The position numbers were made by a program, and so were the translations under genes. From contig JAUWXE010000033.1 in assembly GCA_030616535.1 (NCBI GenBank), positions 1-10,749 on the forward strand: 10,749 bases of DNA, read 5' to 3'. A model generated the notes under the pieces. The model was not told the DNA's origin, did not search any database, and saw only the letters and a program-made list of their open reading frames with translations. Of the stretch, positions 6,942 to 10,749 are shown piece after piece; position 1 is the stretch's first letter; each line of letters starts with the position of its first letter. The DNA is from Candidatus Aerophobota bacterium (GTDB lineage: Bacteria; Aerophobota; Aerophobia; Aerophobales; AE-B3A).

Positions 6942-8322
6942 TGAAGCTTTCTCCTTCCTCCAGTTTCTCCTTAGCCAGTTTTATCTGTCTGGCCAGGGAC
7001 TTTTTTCCGGTACCCCCGCTTGATTCTTTATTAAAAACAGATTCTTCCAGCCTTATCCTCTGGAAAACATTGGCCTCAAAAAGGGGAGAAATCTTCCCAT
7101 AATCTTTCAAAGTTAGATCCTCAAAACTTTTATTTTCCTTTAAACAGTGTTTAACCAATTTACCCACCATTCCGTGAGCTTCTCTGAAAGGAACACCTTT
7201 CTCTACCAGATAATCGGCCAGGTCCGTGGCTGCGAAAAAGCCTTTTTGGGCCTGTTTTTTCATATTCTCAGGCTTTAGCTTTATCTTACCCATCATCCTG
7301 GGGTAAAGTTTTAGACATTGCTTGATAATCTTCACCGCCTCAAATAAGGAAGATTTATCTTCCTGTAGGTCTCGATTGTAAGAGAGGGGAAGAGCTTTCA
7401 TAGTGGTGAGAAGAGAGAAAAGATCCCCATAAACTCTGGCCGTTTTTGCCCGGGTGAGTTCGGCCGCATCAGGATTCTTTTTATGCGGCATAAGGCTGGA
7501 GCCGGTGGTAAAGGCATCACTTATTTCAACAAAGGAAAAGGCAGGAGATGACCAGAGGATGAGATCCTCTGAGAGACGGGAAAGATGCATCATTAAAAGA
7601 GCCGCACAACATAAGAATTCAATGACATAATCACGGTCACTCACGGTATCCATACTATTCTCAGTAATAAGGGGAAAATTTAAAAGCCTGGCCACATAGT
7701 CTCTATCAATGGGCAAAGACGTTCCAGCCAGAGCTCCTACCCCCAGGGGTAGGACATTGACTCTCTCATAGCAGTCTTTTAACCGTAGTTTATCCCGTTG
7801 TAGCATCCAAAAATAAGCTAAAAGGTGGTGAGAGAGAAGAACTGGCTGGGCATATTGTAGGTGCGTATAGCCGGGAAGGATAACCTGTCTATTTTTTTCG
7901 GCAAACTCAAGGATCGCCTTTTGAAACTTAGCTATAAGGTGGAGGATTTCGCTTATCTCCTCTCTCAAGAAAAGTCTTTCATCCAGGACTATCTGGTCAT
8001 TTCTGGATCTTGCCGTGTGAAGCTTTTTGCCAGCATCCCCAGCTCTTCTTATTACCTCCTCCTCTATAGCCATATGAATGTCCTCTTTCCCGCTGAAGTC
8101 AAGCTTTCCCTTATCTAAGTCTTCTTTTATTTCTTCCAGGGCCAGGATGATCTTTTGAGCCTCCTTTTCCTCGATGATCCCCACCTTGGAGAGCATTTTG
8201 ACATGAGCAATGCTCCCGGCTATATCGTGGCGGTAGAGTTTCTTATCTACGTCAATAGAGGAGGTGAAATCCTTCACCAGCTCATCGGTCTCCTCAGTAA
8301 ATCTTTCGGCCCAGAGGCTCAT
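6931..8322 (-). CDS. argH: Argininosuccinate lyase
   Basis: ArgH splits argininosuccinate into arginine and fumarate, the last step of arginine synthesis. It is a cytoplasmic homotetramer of the fumarase/aspartase superfamily. The three conserved regions that build the shared active sites are present: HTARSRNDQ (102-110), GYTHLQYAQP (151-160) with catalytic His154, and the signature GSSLMPHKKNPD (274-285) on the flexible loop that carries the catalytic serine. Length (463) is normal for the family. The ATG is preceded by AGGAGG 11 nt upstream. The gene follows the fmdB-like gene by 20 nt, and its last codons contain the ribosome binding site and TTG start of lysA-dapF, so arginine and lysine genes appear to be co-expressed. 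No argG or other arginine gene is in the window. Confidence 0.96.
   Translation of the reverse strand: MSLWAERFTEETDELVKDFTSSIDVDKKLYRHDIAGSIAHVKMLSKVGIIEEKEAQKIILALEEIKEDLDKGKLDFSGKEDIHMAIEEEVIRRAGDAGKKLHTARSRNDQIVLDERLFLREEISEILHLIAKFQKAILEFAEKNRQVILPGYTHLQYAQPVLLSHHLLAYFWMLQRDKLRLKDCYERVNVLPLGVGALAGTSLPIDRDYVARLLNFPLITENSMDTVSDRDYVIEFLCCAALLMMHLSRLSEDLILWSSPAFSFVEISDAFTTGSSLMPHKKNPDAAELTRAKTARVYGDLFSLLTTMKALPLSYNRDLQEDKSSLFEAVKIIKQCLKLYPRMMGKIKLKPENMKKQAQKGFFAATDLADYLVEKGVPFREAHGMVGKLVKHCLKENKSFEDLTLKDYGKISPLFEANVFQRIRLEESVFNKESSGGTGKKSLARQIKLAKEKLEEGESFIGH
6951..6956 (-). promoter_or_regulatory. Ribosome binding site fixing the TTG start of lysA-dapF
   Basis: AAGGAG on the minus strand, within GAGGAAGGAG, lies 9 nt before TTG at 6941-6939 and inside the last argH codons. 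No in-frame ATG is close by, and the following MATNRKSYFHYK matches a normal LysA amino terminus. Confidence 0.7.
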
Positions 8323-8342
8323 TAAAATATTTCCCTCCTGTT

Positions 8343-8564
8343 TTATCTATGGCAGGGGACACAGCTTGGTGCTCGGCAGGTGGCACAGCTACTCGTTCCA
8401 GCTACTGGACCTTCTTTGGTTCTCCCGCTGATAAATCGGGGAAGAAGTTTTTCCAGCCGGGAGCCACCGCATTTTGCGCATTTAAGTCCATTTTCCTGGC
8501 CCAGATTTACCAGGCGGGTAAACTCTTCACCGCAGCCAATGCATTTGTATCGATATAAAGGCAT
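8343..8564 (-). CDS. FmdB-type zinc-ribbon protein with extra Cys tail
   Basis: This 73-residue protein begins MPLYRYKCIGCGEEF, the hallmark of the FmdB/CxxC_CxxC_SSSS family. Cys8, Cys11, Cys29 and Cys32 form a zinc ribbon. The family is named for a putative regulator beside formamidase genes, and its function is not established. After a basic linker (about 43-55) the tail carries four more cysteines, Cys60, Cys63, Cys68 and Cys71, spaced CxxC-x4-CxxC, which could hold a second metal ion. It is the first gene of the minus-strand operon, with a strong AAGGAGGT 8 nt before its ATG and argH 20 nt downstream. Lying closest to the promoter and the structured leader, it could be regulatory, but the sequence does not show this. 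Confidence 0.85.
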   Translation of the reverse strand: MPLYRYKCIGCGEEFTRLVNLGQENGLKCAKCGGSRLEKLLPRFISGRTKEGPVAGTSSCATCRAPSCVPCHR

Positions 8565-8572
8565 CTTAACCT

Positions 8573-8580
8573 ACCTCCTT
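8573..8580 (-). promoter_or_regulatory. Ribosome binding site of the fmdB-like gene
   Basis: AAGGAGGT on the minus strand, a near-perfect match to the 16S rRNA tail, lies 8 nt before the ATG at 8564. It is about 20 nt downstream of a strong hairpin in the leader. Confidence 0.8.
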
Positions 8581-8599
8581 GGGCTCTGCCTCAAGATAC

Positions 8600-8691
8600 T
8601 CGAGGGGGGAAATATCCCCCCTCGACGGCTCGATCGGCAAAGCCGACTCTCGCTTCACTCGAGCAAGTCGAACCTGCTCCCCTCTTTTTTT
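8600..8691 (-). repeat. Cluster of GC-rich hairpins in the operon leader, repeat-like
   Basis: About 90 nt of the leader fold into several stems. The strongest is a perfect 11-bp stem, TCGAGGGGGGA (8600-8610) with TCCCCCCTCGA (8615-8625), around the loop AATA. Next is TCGGC-AAA-GCCGA (8634-8646). The flanking GCTCGA and TCGAGC elements (8659-8664 and 8629-8634) could close a larger stem around it. A weaker stem of 7 pairs with one mismatch spans 8661-8679. TCGAG recurs several times. The block is much richer in GC than the AT-rich sequence on its left in transcription order, which is what an inserted dispersed repeat or a structured leader RNA would look like. The T7 at 8685-8691 is on the plus strand, so on the operon strand it reads as A7. 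I do not recognise a known riboswitch class. Confidence 0.55.
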
Positions 8692-8783
8692 CTGATATCT
8701 GGTCTGCCGAGGTTTACTTGATAACAATTCAGAGAAATTATTGAAGTTCCTATACCCCTATACTAACCCAATCTGGATAATTA

Positions 8784-8812
8784 AGTTTAGTATAATTTGG
8801 TGGAGCTGTCAA
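8784..8812 (-). promoter_or_regulatory. Predicted promoter of the fmdB-argH-lysA/dapF-dapA operon
   Basis: On the minus strand TTGACA (8812-8807, perfect -35) is followed after 17 bases by TAAACT (8789-8784, a 4/6 match to -10). Transcription would start near 8777, giving a leader of about 210 nt before the first gene. No other equally good pair was seen upstream of the operon. Confidence 0.5.
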
Positions 8813-8813
8813 A

Positions 8814-8842
8814 TTGACTCTTTTAGAAAAATCCCTTATTAT
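8814..8842 (+). promoter_or_regulatory. Predicted promoter of the dehydrogenase-SDR transcript
   Basis: TTGACT (8814-8819) and TATTAT (8837-8842) are separated by 17 bases, each one mismatch from consensus. Transcription would start near 8849 with a leader of about 105 nt. The -35 box is one base away from the -35 box of the opposing promoter, so the two form the inverted repeat GTCAA-A-TTGAC (8808-8818). Downstream in the leader, GAAATT-TTTGA-AATTTC (8870-8886) is a small AT-rich inverted repeat. Confidence 0.55.
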
Positions 8843-8940
8843 GGCTCAGTTATCTTATTCGAAAATGCCGAAATTTTTGAAATTTCCATGATTGAAAAAT
8901 AAAAGAATGAGGGAAGAACTAAATTTAAGCTAAAGAGCGA

Positions 8941-8946
8941 AAGGAG
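8941..8946 (+). promoter_or_regulatory. Ribosome binding site fixing the TTG start of the dehydrogenase
   Basis: AAGGAG lies 8 nt before TTG at 8955. The nearby ATG at 8950 is in another frame and stops after two codons (ATGGCTTGA), and the protein read from the TTG (MKAILKKKEA) aligns naturally with the start of this dehydrogenase family. Confidence 0.7.
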
Positions 8947-8954
8947 AAAATGGC

Positions 8955-9992
8955 TTGAAGGCGATTTTAAAAAAGAAAGAGGCTGTGGGTTTTGATCTTG
9001 AGGAGATGCCTGTACCTGAGCCCAAGGAGAAGGAGGTTCTGGTTAAAATAAAAGCTGCTGCTATATGTGGCTCGGATTTGAAATTATATAAATGGACCTC
9101 CAAAATTAGGAGCTTGGTGAAATCCTTACCCTTTATCCCCGGCCATGAATGCTCAGGTGTAGTGGTAAAAGTAGGCAAAGAAGTTAAGATGGTAAAACTA
9201 GGAGATAAGGTAGCGGCGGAAACCCATATTCCCTGTGGAAAATGCTGGCAATGCCAGCACAACCGCCCCCACACCTGCCAGAATATGGAACTTTTTGGCC
9301 ACAGTGTAAATGGTTGTTTTGCTGAATACTCTATAATACCCGAGGTCTCCACCAGGAAACTACCTGAGGACTTACCTTTTGAGAAAGGATGTCTTCTTGA
9401 ACCAATGGGGATACCCTTGAGGGCAGTATATGAAGGAGAAGTGGAGGCAGATTCCATAGTGGTCATAGGATGTGGGCCTATCGGACAATTTGCGGTAGGA
9501 ATTTCGAGGATAAAAGGAGCTGAAGAGATTATCGCCGCCGATATTAACGAGGAAAGACTAAACATAGCCAGGAGAATGGGAGCAACCCATCTGGTTAATC
9601 CTCAAAAAGAATCCCTCCTGGATAGAGTTTTATCTCTGACCAACGGAAATGGAGCAGGAGTGATAATCGAGGCTTCGGGTAATGCTGAAGCCTTAGAGAA
9701 AGCATTTAATTACTTAAGGGTTGGGGGGAAGTTATTTATGATAGGTCATCCTGAGGAGCTTCTAAGGATCGATGGATCTCCTCAAATTATTCTCAAGGAA
9801 GCCAGGATCAGAGGATTATTTGGAAGGGAAATATGGAGAACCTGGGAGATAGCCGAGGATCTTCTTTCCTCGGGAAAACTCAATATAGATCCTATCATTA
9901 CTCATAAGTTTTCCTTAGAAGACTTCGAGAAGGCTTTCAATATAGCAATTTCAGGCGAAGGATGCAAGATACTTCTCATTCCTGTTAGCTAA
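8955..9992 (+). CDS. Zinc-dependent dehydrogenase, L-threonine 3-dehydrogenase-like
   Basis: This is a medium-chain, zinc-dependent alcohol dehydrogenase (345 residues). In the GroES-like domain, Cys38 (ICGSD), His64 and Glu65 (PGHEC) and Glu149 (LEPMG) are the catalytic-zinc region. Cys94, Cys97, Cys100 and Cys108 form the structural zinc lobe (CGKCWQC...C). The Rossmann domain has IGCGPIG (171-177), and an acidic Asp196 at the end of the second strand suggests NAD rather than NADP. The C-terminal GLFGREIWRTWE and DPIITHKFSLEDF closely resemble bacterial L-threonine 3-dehydrogenase (Tdh), as do GCFAEY and the His91 position. Tdh oxidises threonine to 2-amino-3-ketobutyrate, normally passed to Kbl, which is absent here. 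A polyol or other secondary-alcohol dehydrogenase is the main alternative. The start is TTG behind AAGGAG. It lies 28 nt before an SDR gene, likely in one transcript. Confidence 0.85.
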   Translation: MKAILKKKEAVGFDLEEMPVPEPKEKEVLVKIKAAAICGSDLKLYKWTSKIRSLVKSLPFIPGHECSGVVVKVGKEVKMVKLGDKVAAETHIPCGKCWQCQHNRPHTCQNMELFGHSVNGCFAEYSIIPEVSTRKLPEDLPFEKGCLLEPMGIPLRAVYEGEVEADSIVVIGCGPIGQFAVGISRIKGAEEIIAADINEERLNIARRMGATHLVNPQKESLLDRVLSLTNGNGAGVIIEASGNAEALEKAFNYLRVGGKLFMIGHPEELLRIDGSPQIILKEARIRGLFGREIWRTWEIAEDLLSSGKLNIDPIITHKFSLEDFEKAFNIAISGEGCKILLIPVS

Positions 9993-10007
9993 AGTTCACA
10001 CAACTGT

Positions 10008-10013
10008 AAGGAG
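10008..10013 (+). promoter_or_regulatory. Ribosome binding site of the SDR gene
   Basis: AAGGAG lies 7 nt before the ATG at 10021 in the 28-nt gap after the dehydrogenase stop. Confidence 0.7.
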
Positions 10014-10020
10014 TAAGTCA

Positions 10021-10749
10021 ATGGCTGTTCTCATCACTGGAGGTTATGGACAATTAGGGTCCTGGCTTACCTACCGATTTGCCGGAGAGGGAAAAGAGGT
10101 TATAGTCCTCGATGTGGTAGATAAAGACCTTGATTATCTCAAGAAAGTAAAAGACAAGATTAGATTTATCCGGGCAAGTGTGCTCGATTTTGCAAAACTT
10201 ACGGAAGTATTTATTCGGTATCAGGAAAAAATTGAGGGAATCATCCATACAGTAGCTGTAACCGCCGACCCTGCTCTTTGGGGAAATCCTCATCAAGGTC
10301 TCGCGATAAACCTGACCGGGACTATCAATATGCTGGAGCTGGCCAGACTCTTTAAAATTAAGAAATTTGTCTTTGCTAGCTCAGGAGCAGTATACGGAGA
10401 AGTAAAAGACAGCCCTTCTGAGCTTACTCATCCTCTTCATCCCGGCGACCTATATGGTGCCAGCAAGGTGGCCGGAGAGCTTATTGGTCAGCAATATGAG
10501 AATCACTATGGTCTTGATTTTCGGAGTGCTCGTCTTTACTTTTTCTTTGGTCCGGGAAGGCTTCCTTCCCAGCAAACTGAGCTGTTTAAAAACCTTTTAG
10601 GACCTCTTGAGGGTCTTCCCAATCTAAAACTGGAGAAGGGTGCTGATCAGAAACTGGGGTTTACCTACGTTAAGGATGCCGCCCAGGGAACTTATCTTCT
10701 CTACCAGGCTGAGAATCTCAAGCACAAATCGATAAATATCTGTTCTGAG
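10021..10749 (+). CDS. NAD-dependent epimerase/dehydratase (extended SDR), partial at window end
   Basis: The frame runs open for 243 codons to the end of the window, so the carboxyl terminus is missing. LITGGYGQLG (4-13) is the extended-SDR nucleotide-binding glycine motif. FVFASSGAVYG (116-126) supplies the catalytic serine (Ser121), and LYGASK gives the Tyr145-x3-Lys149 pair. FFFGPGR (154-160 plus neighbours) and GFTYVKDAAQGTYL are the usual substrate-domain markers of UDP-sugar epimerases and dehydratases. Full-length relatives are about 300-330 residues, so some 60-90 are lost. It probably acts on a nucleotide sugar or a related keto/hydroxy substrate in the cytoplasm, but the substrate is not readable. 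It is probably co-transcribed with the Tdh-like dehydrogenase 28 nt upstream, which hints at two redox steps on a shared pathway. Confidence 0.85.
   Translation, partial: MAVLITGGYGQLGSWLTYRFAGEGKEVIVLDVVDKDLDYLKKVKDKIRFIRASVLDFAKLTEVFIRYQEKIEGIIHTVAVTADPALWGNPHQGLAINLTGTINMLELARLFKIKKFVFASSGAVYGEVKDSPSELTHPLHPGDLYGASKVAGELIGQQYENHYGLDFRSARLYFFFGPGRLPSQQTELFKNLLGPLEGLPNLKLEKGADQKLGFTYVKDAAQGTYLLYQAENLKHKSINICSE

Noticed and set aside
8567..8658. A GTG-initiated 30-codon frame on the minus strand ending just before the fmdB-like ATG
   Set aside because: It has no ribosome binding site, is made largely of hairpin arms, and runs through the Shine-Dalgarno of the next gene, so it is more likely structured leader RNA than a peptide.
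8655..8690. A tRNA-like GGTTCGA segment with flanking pairing on the minus strand
   Set aside because: The putative T-arm pairing is shifted by one base from a proper T-loop and no anticodon or acceptor stem follows, so it is not a tRNA gene.
8661..8691. A plus-strand stem followed by T7, resembling a Rho-independent terminator
   Set aside because: No plus-strand gene lies upstream for it to terminate, the stem has a mismatch, and five bases separate it from the T run; it is better explained as part of the leader structure of the opposite strand.
8791..8796. A perfect TATAAT on the plus strand
   Set aside because: No -35-like hexamer is found 16-18 bases upstream, and it falls inside the spacer of the better minus-strand promoter. 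It remains only a possible weak alternative.
8930..9565. A 211-codon open frame antisense to the dehydrogenase
   Set aside because: The plus-strand frame carries all catalytic and structural zinc residues and a Rossmann motif; the antisense frame is a Ser/Pro-rich shadow with no recognisable motif.

Overview
This window looks like a piece of a bacterial chromosome with moderate GC (mid-40s percent by eye). The genes are tightly packed, carry strong AGGAGG-type ribosome binding sites, and use TTG and GTG starts fairly freely. The gene set (DAP-pathway lysine synthesis, ArgH, an FmdB-type zinc ribbon, a YjbQ/UPF0047 protein, a PIN-domain protein) fits a free-living bacterium, plausibly an uncultured candidate-phylum lineage. 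No marker gene is present, so the taxon is not established.

Layout. Positions 1-1425 hold a leader with a good promoter and a class V aminotransferase of the alanine/serine-glyoxylate type (+ strand). Facing it is a GlcD-type FAD oxidase (1461-2861, -). A 192-bp spacer follows. From 8564 down to 3054 runs a tight minus-strand operon: fmdB-like zinc ribbon, argH, a fused lysA-dapF gene, dapA, a PIN-domain gene and a yjbQ-like gene. Adjacent genes overlap or lie within 20 nt of each other. A 390-bp region (8565-8954) holds two back-to-back promoters and, in the operon leader, a block of GC-rich hairpins. On the plus strand there follow a zinc alcohol dehydrogenase resembling L-threonine 3-dehydrogenase (8955-9992) and an extended SDR epimerase/dehydratase cut off by the window end (10021-10749).

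How the genes work together. DapA makes the first committed intermediate of the diaminopimelate branch. DapF converts LL-DAP to meso-DAP, and LysA decarboxylates meso-DAP to lysine. The last two activities lie in one 717-residue polypeptide, so the epimerase and the enzyme that consumes its product are covalently joined. ArgH, the last arginine enzyme, is co-transcribed. The aminotransferase and the GlcD protein together suggest glycolate to glyoxylate to glycine conversion, although the GlcE and GlcF partners are not in the window.

The most notable observations are the LysA-DapF fusion, an orphan PIN nuclease inside the lysine operon without a visible antitoxin, the structured repeat-like leader, and the palindromic arrangement of the two divergent -35 boxes. 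I found no CRISPR array, transposase, rRNA or tRNA gene. I see nothing that amounts to a clearly new multi-gene system; the fusion is the strongest candidate for something unusual.
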